From Clostridia bacterium (lineage in GTDB: Bacteria > Bacillota > Clostridia > Oscillospirales > CAG-382): DNA of 59,684 nt. Below, piece after piece: positions 26,880 through 36,268 of the stretch. The notes under the pieces are model-generated. The model searched no databases and had not been told where the DNA came from. It was given only the letters and a program-made list of their open reading frames with translations. The first letter of the stretch is position 1, and the number at the start of each line of letters is the position of its first letter. Made by a program: the position numbers and the translations under genes. Where the stretch lies: assembly GCA_017447445.1 (NCBI GenBank), contig JAFSNK010000005.1:1-59684 (forward strand), in the 5' to 3' direction.

Positions 26880-27454
26880 TTTTTCGCCTTCTTCCGCACC
26901 GAAAAGCCGAAGCCGCCCAGCCGTTCGCCCAGCGTGAAGTATTCGCCGTGCGCATAGGCGATAAGCCCCGCCTTTTCGAGCATAAGGCGCCCGTTGGCGT
27001 CGATAAGCGATTCCTCGCAGGAGACGGCGACTATATCCGCCGTAAAAATATCGTGGCTGCCGCTTTCGACTATATCGAACACCCTGCATTCCAGCGTTAA
27101 CGGGCTTTCCGCCACGGACGGGCATTTTACGGCGAAGGAAGGGGCTTTCGTTATCCCCGCGAGCGCGAATTTATCGCCGTCGCGCCCGCTTTTCACGCCG
27201 CAGAGGTCCGCCGCGCGGGCCAGCTCCCGCGTGGTAAGGTTCACGCAGAATTCGCGCGTGTTCGCAATTATGCCGTGCGAATGGCGCTCCTTCCGCACCG
27301 AAATATACATCCGCGGCGGGTCGGACGAAAGGATACCCGTCCAGGCGACGGTAAGGACGTTGGCGTTTTCCCCCTCTCCGCAGGTAACGAGTACCGCGGG
27401 CAGCGGCGAAAGCAGAGTCCCGCCCTTCCACTGTATTTTTGCCACGATCATCAC
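26876..27454 (-). CDS. Flavin reductase family protein (FMN-binding split barrel)
   Basis: 192 aa of the FlaRed/DIM6-NTAB family. Features: PLPAVLVTCGEGENANVLTVAWTGILSSDPPRMYISVRKERHS, split here by the strand order of the FMN barrel (about 17-60), then TREFCVNLTTRELARAADLCG (about 68-88). Members reduce FMN or act as FMN-dependent oxidoreductases. Partner unknown. Second-codon Met is an alternative start. Its stop is overlapped by the rlmH start, so the two are made together. No convincing promoter found; a weak TAAAAT box is near 27495. Confidence 0.88.
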   Translation of the reverse strand: MMIVAKIQWKGGTLLSPLPAVLVTCGEGENANVLTVAWTGILSSDPPRMYISVRKERHSHGIIANTREFCVNLTTRELARAADLCGVKSGRDGDKFALAGITKAPSFAVKCPSVAESPLTLECRVFDIVESGSHDIFTADIVAVSCEESLIDANGRLMLEKAGLIAYAHGEYFTLGERLGGFGFSVRKKAKK

Positions 27455-27537
27455 TCTTTCTTTATTACGATTTCTTTATGATGATATGATTTTAGCACAG
27501 TTCCCGCGAAAAATAAAGAACATTTTTAAAAAACTCT

Positions 27538-27565
27538 TTGCAAATCGCGCGGTTTATGGTAGAAT
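27538..27565 (+). promoter_or_regulatory. Sigma-A promoter of the GHL10 lipoprotein gene
   Basis: TTGCAA (27538-27543), 16 bp, TAGAAT (27560-27565). The upstream in-frame ATG at 27564 lies inside the -10 box, which rules it out as the start and points to TTG at 27600. Confidence 0.75.
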
Positions 27566-27599
27566 GACCGTGCAAAACCGCATAAAGAGGTGTTTTCGT

Positions 27600-30269
27600 T
27601 TGTCGAAAAGGCATAAAAGTTTATTCGCCGCGCTGTTTTGCGCGGCGGCAATAACGGCTCCGCTGTTCTGCGCCTGCGGCGGAGGAGACGGCGCGGCTTC
27701 GTCCGCGGCGGAGGATCCCGAAGGACCGGAGGTTTCGGAAACGTCCGGAACGCAGAAATGGGAGGAAAAACGCGGAGTCTCGCTCCACGGCAAAAGCTAC
27801 GCGCTTTCGGGCGTGAACGAACCGCCCGCGGGCGAAGGCGTTTATTACTTCAGCCGCGAATGGGGCGTCTGCGCGCCGGAGGGCGAAGGCGAATACGTCG
27901 ATTGCGCGGTCTGCGCCGGAATGGTGTGCGAGATCACGCGCGGGGAGCCCGCGATAATACCCGAAAACGGGTTCGTAATGCGCTTTGCGGGCGTTTTCCC
28001 GGAAAGCGGGCCGGAACTTGGCGAGGCGGCGCGCTGTTCGTTCGACAGCCACCCCTACCTTCCGCCCTGCTGCGCGGTCTCCGGCGGCACGGCGATAGGG
28101 ATCGGCTACCGCAATATCGTGCGCATCGACGACGACGCGGGCTTTCTTTACGACGAGGGGTGGTACGCCTCCACCACCTTCGGCAACGCCTACGGCACCG
28201 AGGTCTCGGTCGGCGCGGACGGCAGCGTGGTCGCGGTGAACCCCGCGGGAAGCGAAAAGGCGGGCAGGACGGAGATCCCGGAGGGCGGGTTCGTTATAGC
28301 CGCCGGGCAGGGCTCCGCGACGGAAAAGCTTTTGCTTAAACTCAACGTCGGCGACAGGGCGGAGCTGGTGCGCGGGCGCAATATATTCACCGCGGAAAAA
28401 TACGGGCTCAACGACAAAAACCCGGTCTCCCGCCCGGAGAATTCGGCGGTGGTGACTTATACTTGGGATAAGAACAAAAAAACGCCCGGGGGAAGCTGGA
28501 TAACCGAGATCGCCGTTAACAAAGACGGGCGCGTGGAGGCGGTATACCCCTATTGCTCGGGCGGGAACCCGGTCCCGGAGGGCGGATTCATAGTATCCGG
28601 CTCAGGCAAATACACCGAAATATTCGCCCGCCGCGTGGATCTGGGCGACATAGCGGCGCAGAACGGCCCGCGCGGGATATGCTTTATAAACAATTCGCAG
28701 AGCGTTTACGACAAATGCGTGAAGCGGCTGGAAGACGCGAAAGCCGCCTACGCGCTCGCGGCGGAAAAGCTTTATTACGTGGATTTCGAAAAAGCGAAAG
28801 GGTGCCTCGACGCCCTGCAAAGCATACTTCTGCCGGGCGGGGAAAAGCCCGCCGCCGGGGACGCGCTTTACGAAAGTGTGACACGGGCGCTTCCGCTGCT
28901 GGAGGAATGCGAGACCGAGCTTATACCGAGCGTCCCCTTCGGGGACCGCGCCGCGTGGGTAACGGTGGGCGAGGACGACGCCGAGGGCAGGCCTTATTTG
29001 CATTATTACGACGACGCTTCGGTCGAACGCGCGGTGAAATACGCGAAAGACCTTAACCTGAACACGATAATAATCGACGACGCCGCAAGCGGATACACGG
29101 TCTACCGGTCCGGGGTGCCGGGGCTTGCGCCGCATCCGGCGCTCAACGGGTTCGACGTTATAGGATCGTTCCAAAAGGCGTGCAAAGCGGAGGGGCTGCG
29201 TCTTATCGTGATGATGAGTTCGCTTGCCGCCGTGACCGCCGGAAGAGAATATCCGGCGGACCATTACATAAATCTCCACGCCGACAAAATAATGAAGACC
29301 AACCGCGGGAACACCGTCGACGCCTACGGCGTTACGGCGCTCGATCCCTCCTGGCCGGAGGTGCGCGCGTTGAAGCTCGCGGAGGCGAAGGAGATCGCGG
29401 AGAAATACCCGGATATCTACGGGATACAGTTCGATTACATCCGCTATCCCCTGCCGTTATATTATCAGGCGCACAATTACGAGGATTTCGGCTACGACAG
29501 CCCCGCTTCGCAAAAGTTCGCCTCGGTTTACGGTGCCGACCCGAAAACCTTAAAGCCCGGCGGCCCGCTTTGGGAGGAATGGTGCGCCGCCCGCCGCGAA
29601 GTCATAACCGATACGGCGCGCGCCTACGGCGAAGAGCTGCGGGCGGTAAGGCCGGATATAAATTTAAGCTTTACCTGCTTCGCGGACGCGAACGACCGCA
29701 GGGTGTACGTTATGCAGGAGCCGGAGATATGGGCGGAGGAAGGGATCGCCGACGCGATATATCCGATGATCTACGGCGATACCACGGAATACCAGAGCCG
29801 CTATGCCGCGGGGTTCGCCGAAACGGAGGAACACGCCGCGGTGGTGCTGGGCGTGGGCAGCTACGTTAAGGCGACGCGGCGTTCGATGGCGGAACAGCTT
29901 TATATGCCGTTCGAAATGGGTTACGAGGGCAGTTCGAATTTCACCCTGCGCTATATTTCCGTCTGTGGATATTACGAAACGGTCAAAAAGGCGTTCCGCG
30001 CGCCCGCGGTCCCTTCGGGAAGCGGAAACGAGACGGCGCGCGCCGTTTGCGATATGCTGGTTTCGCGCTGCGAGACGCTTGGATTCCTTTATCCGGACGA
30101 AAAAGCGCTTTCCGAATGCGCGGCGAAAATAAAAGCCGCCGCCGGTTCCGAAGCGGGGCTTTCGCAGGTGAAAGAGATATTCGCGGGCGCAAAATTCGGG
30201 GATGAAACGCTTGCGGCGGCGCTCCTTCGCGAAGCCGGATACGCCGACAGGGCGCTTGACAGAAAATAA
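27600..30269 (+). CDS. GHL10-type glycosyl hydrolase-like lipoprotein
   Basis: 889 aa from TTG at 27600; AAAGAGG lies 9 nt upstream, and an in-frame ATG at 27564 falls inside the promoter -10 box. Signal peptide followed by Cys in LFCACGGG. Three modules with cores IPENGF (about 119), IPEGGF (about 224) and VPEGGF (about 323), then a helical spacer, then a TIM-barrel-like GHL10/DUF187 domain (about 470-770) containing NTIIIDDAAS, ALDPSWPEVRALK and GIQFDYIRYP. Members are thought to cleave cell-wall or other glycans, with activity poorly known. Extracellular, membrane-anchored. It shares its N-terminal modules with the esterase at 6788-9154. Confidence 0.8.
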   Translation: MSKRHKSLFAALFCAAAITAPLFCACGGGDGAASSAAEDPEGPEVSETSGTQKWEEKRGVSLHGKSYALSGVNEPPAGEGVYYFSREWGVCAPEGEGEYVDCAVCAGMVCEITRGEPAIIPENGFVMRFAGVFPESGPELGEAARCSFDSHPYLPPCCAVSGGTAIGIGYRNIVRIDDDAGFLYDEGWYASTTFGNAYGTEVSVGADGSVVAVNPAGSEKAGRTEIPEGGFVIAAGQGSATEKLLLKLNVGDRAELVRGRNIFTAEKYGLNDKNPVSRPENSAVVTYTWDKNKKTPGGSWITEIAVNKDGRVEAVYPYCSGGNPVPEGGFIVSGSGKYTEIFARRVDLGDIAAQNGPRGICFINNSQSVYDKCVKRLEDAKAAYALAAEKLYYVDFEKAKGCLDALQSILLPGGEKPAAGDALYESVTRALPLLEECETELIPSVPFGDRAAWVTVGEDDAEGRPYLHYYDDASVERAVKYAKDLNLNTIIIDDAASGYTVYRSGVPGLAPHPALNGFDVIGSFQKACKAEGLRLIVMMSSLAAVTAGREYPADHYINLHADKIMKTNRGNTVDAYGVTALDPSWPEVRALKLAEAKEIAEKYPDIYGIQFDYIRYPLPLYYQAHNYEDFGYDSPASQKFASVYGADPKTLKPGGPLWEEWCAARREVITDTARAYGEELRAVRPDINLSFTCFADANDRRVYVMQEPEIWAEEGIADAIYPMIYGDTTEYQSRYAAGFAETEEHAAVVLGVGSYVKATRRSMAEQLYMPFEMGYEGSSNFTLRYISVCGYYETVKKAFRAPAVPSGSGNETARAVCDMLVSRCETLGFLYPDEKALSECAAKIKAAAGSEAGLSQVKEIFAGAKFGDETLAAALLREAGYADRALDRK

Positions 30270-30285
30270 AACGCGTAAAACGCGA

Positions 30286-30308
30286 AAAACGCCCGCAAAG
30301 GGCGTTTT
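30286..30308. terminator. Bidirectional terminator between convergent genes
   Basis: Stem AAAACGCCC (30286-30294) / GGGCGTTTT (30300-30308), loop GCAAA. It serves the GHL10 gene (+) and the HI0933-type gene (-). Confidence 0.8.
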
Positions 30309-30311
30309 CGT

Positions 30312-31535
30312 TTATGTTTGCCGGGAAGCGGCGTAAGCAGTCGAAAAGGCGATCTGCAGGTTGAACCCGCCGGTGTAGGCGTCCACGTCGATTATCTCCC
30401 CCGCGAAGCGAAGCCCTTTTACAAGCTTCGATTCCATGGTCTTCGCGTCGATCTCTTTGACGCTGACTCCGCCGGAGGTGATTATCGCCTCCGCTATGGG
30501 GCGCGCGCCGGAAATACTTATCTCCAGCGATTTGAAAAGCGAAACGAGCTTTGCGCGCTGTTCCCTTGTGACCGAGTTCACCGGGGTGCGCGGGTCGATC
30601 CCGCTGCGGGCGACGAACGGCGCGATGAGCTTTTGCGGAAGCAGACCGTCCAGCGCGTTTTTAAGTTCGCGGTTGCTGCGCTCCGCAAAATCGCGCAGGA
30701 CGCGTTTGTCCAGCGTTTTTTCGTCCAGCGCGGGTTTAAGGTCGATCTTCAGCGCGCAGGGGAACCGCCCGCCGGTGTAAGCCGAAGCCGAAAGCACGCA
30801 GGGACCGCTTACGCCGAAGTGGGTAAACAGCATTTCCCCCTGCTCCGAAAACAGCTTCTTCCCCTCCCGCGAGAACAGCGAAACGCCGACGTTCTTTAAC
30901 GAAAGCCCCATACAGTCGCGGCAGAGCTTGTCGCCGGAGACGAGCGGCACGAGCGACGGGCGGATATCCGTTACCGTGTGCCCGAGCGCCGCGGCGAGCT
31001 TGTAGCCGTTGCCGTCCGAACCCGTGCGCGGGTAGGAAGCCCCTCCGGTGCAGAGAATGACCGTTTGCGCGGAATAGAACGCCCCGCCGCAGACCACGCC
31101 TTTTACTTCCCCGTTTTCGGCGCGGACGCTTGTTACAAAGCCGTGTATGAACCGCACGCCGAGCCGGCGGCATTCGTCCGCAAGCGCTTTCGTAACGTCG
31201 TGCGCGCGGTCGCTTTGCGGGAAGACGCGTTTTCCGCGCTCCACCTTGGTCGGCACGCCGAGCGATTCAAAGAATTCCACCGTGTCCGCGGGGGAAAACC
31301 GCGATATCGCCCCCGTAAGAAAGCGGGGGTTTGTAGGCACGTTGGCAAGGAATTCCTCACGCGGGCAGTCGTTTGTAAGATTACAGCGCCCTTTCCCGGT
31401 TATATCCAGCTTTTTGCCGCATTCGGAGTTGCGCTCGAACAGCGCGGTGTTTCTGCCTCCGCGCGCGCATTGTACCGCCGCGAAAAGCCCCGCCGCGCCG
31501 CCGCCGACGATTATAACGTCAAACGCGTTTGTCAT
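30312..31535 (-). CDS. HI0933/YhiN-type FAD-dependent oxidoreductase
   Basis: 407 aa flavoprotein of the BaiN/HI0933 family. FAD-binding Rossmann motif IIVGGGAAGLFAAVQCARGG starts at about residue 9, followed by the family signature CGKKLDITGKGRCNLTN (about 40-56) and GGASYPRTGSDGNGY (about 163). The C-terminal AGEIIDVDAYTGGFNLQIAFSTG-like block (here ending STAYAA) closes the FAD site. Some relatives reduce unsaturated bile acids or oxidise amines; the substrate here cannot be told. Its start overlaps the rpiR stop by 17 bp, so it is translated from the same message. Confidence 0.93.
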   Translation of the reverse strand: MTNAFDVIIVGGGAAGLFAAVQCARGGRNTALFERNSECGKKLDITGKGRCNLTNDCPREEFLANVPTNPRFLTGAISRFSPADTVEFFESLGVPTKVERGKRVFPQSDRAHDVTKALADECRRLGVRFIHGFVTSVRAENGEVKGVVCGGAFYSAQTVILCTGGASYPRTGSDGNGYKLAAALGHTVTDIRPSLVPLVSGDKLCRDCMGLSLKNVGVSLFSREGKKLFSEQGEMLFTHFGVSGPCVLSASAYTGGRFPCALKIDLKPALDEKTLDKRVLRDFAERSNRELKNALDGLLPQKLIAPFVARSGIDPRTPVNSVTREQRAKLVSLFKSLEISISGARPIAEAIITSGGVSVKEIDAKTMESKLVKGLRFAGEIIDVDAYTGGFNLQIAFSTAYAASRQT

Positions 31536-32382
31536 AAACTTCGTTTTCCGCCCAGATGCGCTCCAGAATGCCGAACCGCGTGCTGATACGCGCCGGATCG
31601 CGCCGCCCTATTTCCAGGATCAGCGCGTTTATTAGCGCCAGCGGCGAAACGAGCGAATCAAAGAACGCGTCGCTTTCGTTATCGGCGTAAAGCGTTATAT
31701 CCGCCGTCCCGGCGATAGGACTGTGCACGCTGTCGGTTATGCCGAGCACCCGGGCGCCCTGTTTTTTGGCGAAGGCGAGCACGTCCACCGTGAGCTTGGA
31801 ATACCGCGGGAAAGAGATCCCCAGCACCACGTCGCCCTTCTTCACCTTGAAAAGCTGGTCGTACGCCTCGCTGCCTATTACCGTGTGGATGATGGAGACG
31901 TTATCGAACAGTATGGATAGATAGAAATTAAGGAACATCGCCAGACTTGCGGAGCTGCGCGCGCCGACGATATATATCCTGTCCGCGCCGGTAAGCGCCG
32001 TTACGAAATCGCCGAACGCCTTCGTATCGGTCGCGGCGAGCGTTTTTTTAAGACTTTCGATATCCGCGTTGAAGCTTTTCGCGATGGTTTCGTCGCCTAT
32101 GCGGTTTTTGGATATCTCCATACGCTGCACCGAGGTGAGCTGGCTGCGCGCGGCGTATTTCAGCGCCGACTGCAGCTCCGGATAGCCGTCGAAGCCGAGC
32201 TCCGTCGCATAGCGGACTATGGTCGATTCCGAAACGCCCACCGTCTCGGACAGCTTCGCGGCGGTCATATAGGAAGCCGCGGCGTAGTTGCCGAGCAGAT
32301 ATTCGCCGATCTTGCGGTGCCCTTTGGAACACCGCGCGAGCTTGGCGTTTATTTTTTCAAGTACGTTGCTGTTCTTATCCAA
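31519..32382 (-). CDS. MurR/RpiR family transcriptional regulator
   Basis: 287 aa. N-terminal helix-turn-helix (HTH_6, about 15-80; MTAAKLSETVGVSESTIVRYATELG) and C-terminal SIS phosphosugar-binding domain (about 125-260; IYIVGARSSASLAMFLNFYLS, LGISFPRYSK). Such regulators sense sugar phosphates, often amino-sugar or pentose phosphates, and control nearby catabolic genes. Here the neighbours are glyQS (51 bp upstream) and a flavoprotein (overlapping), so the regulon is probably not local or the flavoprotein is its only local target. Confidence 0.93.
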   Translation of the reverse strand: MDKNSNVLEKINAKLARCSKGHRKIGEYLLGNYAAASYMTAAKLSETVGVSESTIVRYATELGFDGYPELQSALKYAARSQLTSVQRMEISKNRIGDETIAKSFNADIESLKKTLAATDTKAFGDFVTALTGADRIYIVGARSSASLAMFLNFYLSILFDNVSIIHTVIGSEAYDQLFKVKKGDVVLGISFPRYSKLTVDVLAFAKKQGARVLGITDSVHSPIAGTADITLYADNESDAFFDSLVSPLALINALILEIGRRDPARISTRFGILERIWAENEVYDKRV

Positions 32383-32433
32383 TTCGGTACCTCCGGTTGG
32401 TTTTTTTATTTTGCCGGGCGGATCTTCCGCAAA

Positions 32434-33858
32434 TCAGAACTTTATCCTGTCGAGGATATACCGCTTGACTTCGGCTATCGGAACGCGCACCTGCTCCATG
32501 CTGTCGCGTTCGCGTATGGTAACGCAGTTGTCGGCGGGATTCTCTTCGTCGCCCACCGTCTGGAAATCCACGGTTATGCAGAACGGCGTGCCGATCTCGT
32601 CTTCGCGTCTGTAACGCTTGCCTATGCTGCCCGATTCGTCGTAATCCACCGGGAATTCGGCGGCGAGCTCGGAATAAAGCTTCTGCGCCGGTTCGGCAAG
32701 CTTTTTGGAAAGCGGCAGCACCGCCGCCTTGAACGGCGCGAGGAAGGGATGCAGGCGAAGCACCACGCGGATATCCTCCTTGCCGTCCTTGCCGAGATCT
32801 TCTTCGTCGTAGGCGTCCACAAGGAAGGCGAGCACCGATCTTTCGACGCCCAAAGACGGTTCGATGACGTAGGGAACGTAGCGTTCGTTCTTTTCCTGAT
32901 CGAAATAGGTAAGATCCTGACCGGAAACCTTTATGTGCTGGGTAAGGTCGTAATCGGTCCTGTCCGCGACTCCCCACAGCTCGCCCCAGCCGAACGGGAA
33001 CATGAACTCGAAGTCGGTGGTGCCTTTGGAATAGAAAGCAAGCTCCTTCGGATCGTGGTCGCGCAGGCGAAGATTTTCTTCTTTAATGCCCAGTCCGAGC
33101 AGCCAGTCGCGGCAGAAGGAACGCCAGTAGGCGAACCATTCCAGATCTGTGCCCGGCTGACAGAAGAATTCAAGCTCCATCTGCTCGAATTCGCGCACGC
33201 GGAAAATAAAGTTGCCCGGGGTGATCTCGTTGCGGAAGGATTTGCCGATCTGCCCAATGCCGAACGGCAGTTTTTTGCGGGTGGTGCGCTGAACGTTGGC
33301 GAAGTTTACAAAAATGCCCTGCGCCGTTTCCGGGCGGAGGTAAACGGTGTTCTTCGCGTCCTCGGTAACGCCCTGGAAGGTCTTGAACATAAGGTTGAAC
33401 TGCCTTATATCGGTAAAATTATGCTTCCCGCACGAAGGGCAGGGAACGTTGTTATCGTCGATAAACTGCTTCATTTCCTGCTGCGAGAACGCGTCGATGG
33501 GCTTTTCGAGCTCAACGCCGTTTTCCTTCGCCCAGTCCTCGATAATCTTATCCGCGCGGAAGCGCTCCTTGCATTCGCGGCAGTCCATAAGCGGATCGGA
33601 AAAGCCGCCGAGGTGCCCGGAGGCGACCCAGGTCTGCGGGTTCATAAGGATGGCTGAATCGAGCCCCACGTTATAGGGGTTCTCCTGCACGAACTTTTTC
33701 CACCAGGCGCGCTTTACGTTGTTTTTAAGCTCCGCGCCCAGGGGACCGAAGTCCCAGGTGTTCGCAAGTCCGCCGTAGATCTCGCTCCCCGCGTATATGA
33801 ATCCGCGCGATTTGCAGAGCGCCACGATTTTTTCCATTGTCTTTTCGGTGTTTTTCAT
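32434..33858 (-). CDS. glyQS: Glycyl-tRNA synthetase (single-chain, class II)
   Basis: 474 aa alpha2-type GlyRS. The ATG at 33858 is chosen over one 10 codons upstream because AAGGAG is 8 nt before it and [13 protein letters not shown] is the family N-terminus. Class II motifs: [24 protein letters not shown] (motif 1 region), [12 protein letters not shown] and [21 protein letters not shown] (motif 2), [16 protein letters not shown] (motif 3). A zinc site CRECKERF...CPSCGK interrupts the catalytic domain. No T-box leader was found in the repeat-filled region upstream (33859-34043). Confidence 0.97.
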   Translation of the reverse strand: MKNTEKTMEKIVALCKSRGFIYAGSEIYGGLANTWDFGPLGAELKNNVKRAWWKKFVQENPYNVGLDSAILMNPQTWVASGHLGGFSDPLMDCRECKERFRADKIIEDWAKENGVELEKPIDAFSQQEMKQFIDDNNVPCPSCGKHNFTDIRQFNLMFKTFQGVTEDAKNTVYLRPETAQGIFVNFANVQRTTRKKLPFGIGQIGKSFRNEITPGNFIFRVREFEQMELEFFCQPGTDLEWFAYWRSFCRDWLLGLGIKEENLRLRDHDPKELAFYSKGTTDFEFMFPFGWGELWGVADRTDYDLTQHIKVSGQDLTYFDQEKNERYVPYVIEPSLGVERSVLAFLVDAYDEEDLGKDGKEDIRVVLRLHPFLAPFKAAVLPLSKKLAEPAQKLYSELAAEFPVDYDESGSIGKRYRREDEIGTPFCITVDFQTVGDEENPADNCVTIRERDSMEQVRVPIAEVKRYILDRIKF

Positions 33859-33908
33859 AGGAAACTCCTTATATGTGTAATAATTCATTAATCAGGTTGA
33901 GAATAAAT

Positions 33909-34042
33909 GAGTGAAGAGTGAAGAGTGAACAGTGAAGAGTGAACGGTTGAGGTACGTTTTCGCGAGCGAAAACGGAAAAAATTTATAAGTCTGCTTGCGC
34001 AGCAAGCTTCCTTAACTTTTCACTTTTCACTTTTCGCTTTTC
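33909..34042. repeat. Heptad-repeat palindromic intergenic element
   Basis: Left arm: five tandem heptads GAGTGAA (33909-33943, the fourth is CAGTGAA). Right arm: ACTTTTC heptads (34015-34042), the near inverse of the left. Between them lie two hairpins: CGTTTTCGC/GCGAAAACG (33955-33974) and GCTTGC-GCA-GCAAGC (33993-34007). The right arm runs up to the stop of the ABC transporter gene. No gene is visible in 33859-34043. Probably a non-autonomous repeat family with copies elsewhere. Confidence 0.7.
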
Positions 34043-34043
34043 G

Positions 34044-36257
34044 TTATTTCTTTATCTTGTTCACCTGCCGCTGCGCCATAACGAGCCGGTAATACCTGCC
34101 CTTTTGCCGCATAAGCTCTTCGTGCGTGCCGACTTCCTCTATCCTGCCCTTTTCGAACACCACCAGCTTGTTCGCGTTGCGCAGGGTGGAGAGACGGTGG
34201 GCGATAGCGATGGTCGTCCTCCCGCCCGAAAGCTTTGCGACCGCCTGCTGTATCTGCTTTTCGGTCTCGGTATCCAGCGAGCTCGTCGCCTCGTCCAGAA
34301 TGAGTATGCGCGGATTGCGCAGTATGGCGCGGGCGATGGCGATGCGCTGCCGTTCCCCGCCGGAAAGGGTACTGCCCTTATCGCCGACGTAGGTGTTGTA
34401 GCCGTCCGGCTGTTTCATAATAAAGCCGTGCGCGTTGGCGAGCATCGCGGCGCGTATGACCTCGTCGCGCGTGGCGCCGGGTTTGGCGTAGGCGATGTTG
34501 CCGTAGATGGTGCCGTTGAACAAAAAAGTCTCCTGCAGTACCACGCCGACCTGCGAACGGTAGCAGTGCTCGTCGATATCGCGCAGGTCGCGCCCGTCGA
34601 CGGTGATCGCGCCCTCCGAAACGTCGTAAAGCCGCATAATAAGGTTCGCCGTGGTGGTTTTGCCGACTCCGCTTCGCCCCACGAGCCCCGCCATTTCGCC
34701 GCTGTTGATCTTTAAGTCGATATTTTTAAGCACGGTTTCGCCGTCGGCATAGCCGAACGAAACGCCGCGGAACTCTATATCGCCGTTTATGCGTTCCGGG
34801 AACACGGTCCCCTGCCGCATCTCGCTCTTTTCGTCAAGCAGCTCCACCACTTTGGAAACCGAGATCATCGCGCGGGAGATACGCCGCGGCAGGAAGGACA
34901 TCCAGCGGATGGGGCCGTAGATGAGCGCGACGTAGGAAAGGAACGCCTGCATCCCGCCGAGAGTGGCGTTTCCGCCGGAGGTGATGAACGAGGGATCGCC
35001 CACCAGCTCGCAGCCGAGGAAGAACAGCACGGCGAATTCGCCCACGCCGAGCATAAAGTTCGCGAAAGGCATTACCAGGTTCCAGAACACCTCGTTGCGC
35101 ATACTCGTTTTCGCGATACGAAGCGCCGCTTCGTCAAAACGCTTTTCCTCCCGCTTTTCGGTGCCGTAGGTCTTCACCACGCGGATGCCGGAGAACACGT
35201 CGTGCATAAGCGTGCCGGCTTCCTCCTCCAGGTTCCACTGGCGGTGATAGCGGCGATGCGTGCGATGGGTTATCTTGCGGAACATTATAAGCAGAAGCGG
35301 CACGGGAAGCAGGACCGCGACCGTGAGCTTCCAGTTCAGCACGAACAGCGTTACCGCCACGACAGCGAATATAAACAGGTTCTGCATCACCTCGGAAGCG
35401 AACATCGTTATGAATTCGCTTAATTCGTTCGTATCGCCGGAAACGCGCTGTATAAGCTCGCCCGCGCTGCGGCGATTGAGCCCGGTAAGCGAAAGGTCCT
35501 GTATCTTGCGGAAAATATCGCCGCGCAGGTTTACTATTATATTCCGCGAGGAACGCGCCACGGTGAGCCGCCGCACCAGCGTGAGCAGAGCGCTTACAAG
35601 CCCTATGCCCGCCAGCGCGAGCACGAGCAGGATATATCCGCTTTTCGCGCCGGGGGCGGCGCTTCTTAAATAGCCGTCGATCATTTCGCGGTTTATAAGC
35701 GGACCTGCTATGGCGAGCGCGGAGATCAACAGCAGAACGATCCCGGAAACGAGCAGTCTGCCGGCTTCCGGCTTCACGTATGGCAGCAGGCGGGCGAACA
35801 GCCGCTTTTTGTCGGTACATTCAAGGCAGCTCGTCATCCCGCGGCGGTAAGGTCTGCCGCATTTCGGGCAGCGCGGTATCTCCGGGTCCGGGATGTCCTT
35901 CCCCTGCCGCGCGGCTTCGAATTTGCGGGAAGCGGCGCGGAATTCCGCGGCGTGCTCCATACTTGCGCGGCAAAGCTCGATATCGCCGTTTTCGTCCGAC
36001 GATTCAAGCGAAACGCAGCCCCAGTTCTGCACGAACTTGATTTCGCCAAGCGCCGCAAGCTCCCAAACCTTCACCCTCTCGCCGCCGAGATAGACGTTCA
36101 AAGCGCCGCCGAAAAGGGCGCAGACGCCTATGCCGCCGACTTTGCCGAAGCCGAGGTCGTAGCGCAGTATATACGGTTTTTCGTCGCCGCAGTCGGCCCT
36201 TGCCGCCGATTCGGGCGGGGCGAAAGCGGACGCGGCGGTAAAATGCTCTTTTCTCAT
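34044..36257 (-). CDS. ABC half-transporter (exporter type) with N-terminal zinc ribbon extension
   Basis: 737 aa fused permease-ATPase. Residues 1-125 form an extra N-terminal domain that looks like a PH-type beta barrel ending in an amphipathic helix (SMEHAAEFRAASRKFEA). A zinc ribbon CPKCG...CLEC (about 129-148) follows. The exporter membrane domain spans about 165-450 and the nucleotide-binding domain about 490-737: Walker A GRSGVGKTT, signature LSGGERQR, Walker B LILDEATSSLD, H-loop IAHRLS, all intact. Third gene of the unit ABC-DUF1854-ABC, 11 bp after the DUF1854 gene. Probably the second half of a heterodimer with the 36870-39167 protein. Confidence 0.9.
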   Translation of the reverse strand: MRKEHFTAASAFAPPESAARADCGDEKPYILRYDLGFGKVGGIGVCALFGGALNVYLGGERVKVWELAALGEIKFVQNWGCVSLESSDENGDIELCRASMEHAAEFRAASRKFEAARQGKDIPDPEIPRCPKCGRPYRRGMTSCLECTDKKRLFARLLPYVKPEAGRLLVSGIVLLLISALAIAGPLINREMIDGYLRSAAPGAKSGYILLVLALAGIGLVSALLTLVRRLTVARSSRNIIVNLRGDIFRKIQDLSLTGLNRRSAGELIQRVSGDTNELSEFITMFASEVMQNLFIFAVVAVTLFVLNWKLTVAVLLPVPLLLIMFRKITHRTHRRYHRQWNLEEEAGTLMHDVFSGIRVVKTYGTEKREEKRFDEAALRIAKTSMRNEVFWNLVMPFANFMLGVGEFAVLFFLGCELVGDPSFITSGGNATLGGMQAFLSYVALIYGPIRWMSFLPRRISRAMISVSKVVELLDEKSEMRQGTVFPERINGDIEFRGVSFGYADGETVLKNIDLKINSGEMAGLVGRSGVGKTTTANLIMRLYDVSEGAITVDGRDLRDIDEHCYRSQVGVVLQETFLFNGTIYGNIAYAKPGATRDEVIRAAMLANAHGFIMKQPDGYNTYVGDKGSTLSGGERQRIAIARAILRNPRILILDEATSSLDTETEKQIQQAVAKLSGGRTTIAIAHRLSTLRNANKLVVFEKGRIEEVGTHEELMRQKGRYYRLVMAQRQVNKIKK

Positions 36258-36268
36258 TTCGGTAATAA

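Noticed and set aside
26880..27125. N-terminal extension of RlmH to 238 aa
   Set aside because: It overlaps the flavin reductase gene in another frame; RlmH homologues are about 156-160 aa and start at this GTG.
26994..27599. N-terminal extension of the GHL10 open frame to 1091 aa
   Set aside because: It overlaps the flavin reductase gene antisense and lies upstream of the mapped promoter boxes; the signal peptide starts at TTG 27600.
33909..33943. CRISPR-like repeat array (GAGTGAA heptads)
   Set aside because: Contiguous 7-bp repeats with no spacers and no cas genes nearby.
33859..34043. T-box or other riboswitch in front of glyQS
   Set aside because: No T-box sequence (TGGNACCGCG-type) or specifier stem; the region is filled by heptad repeats and hairpins instead.
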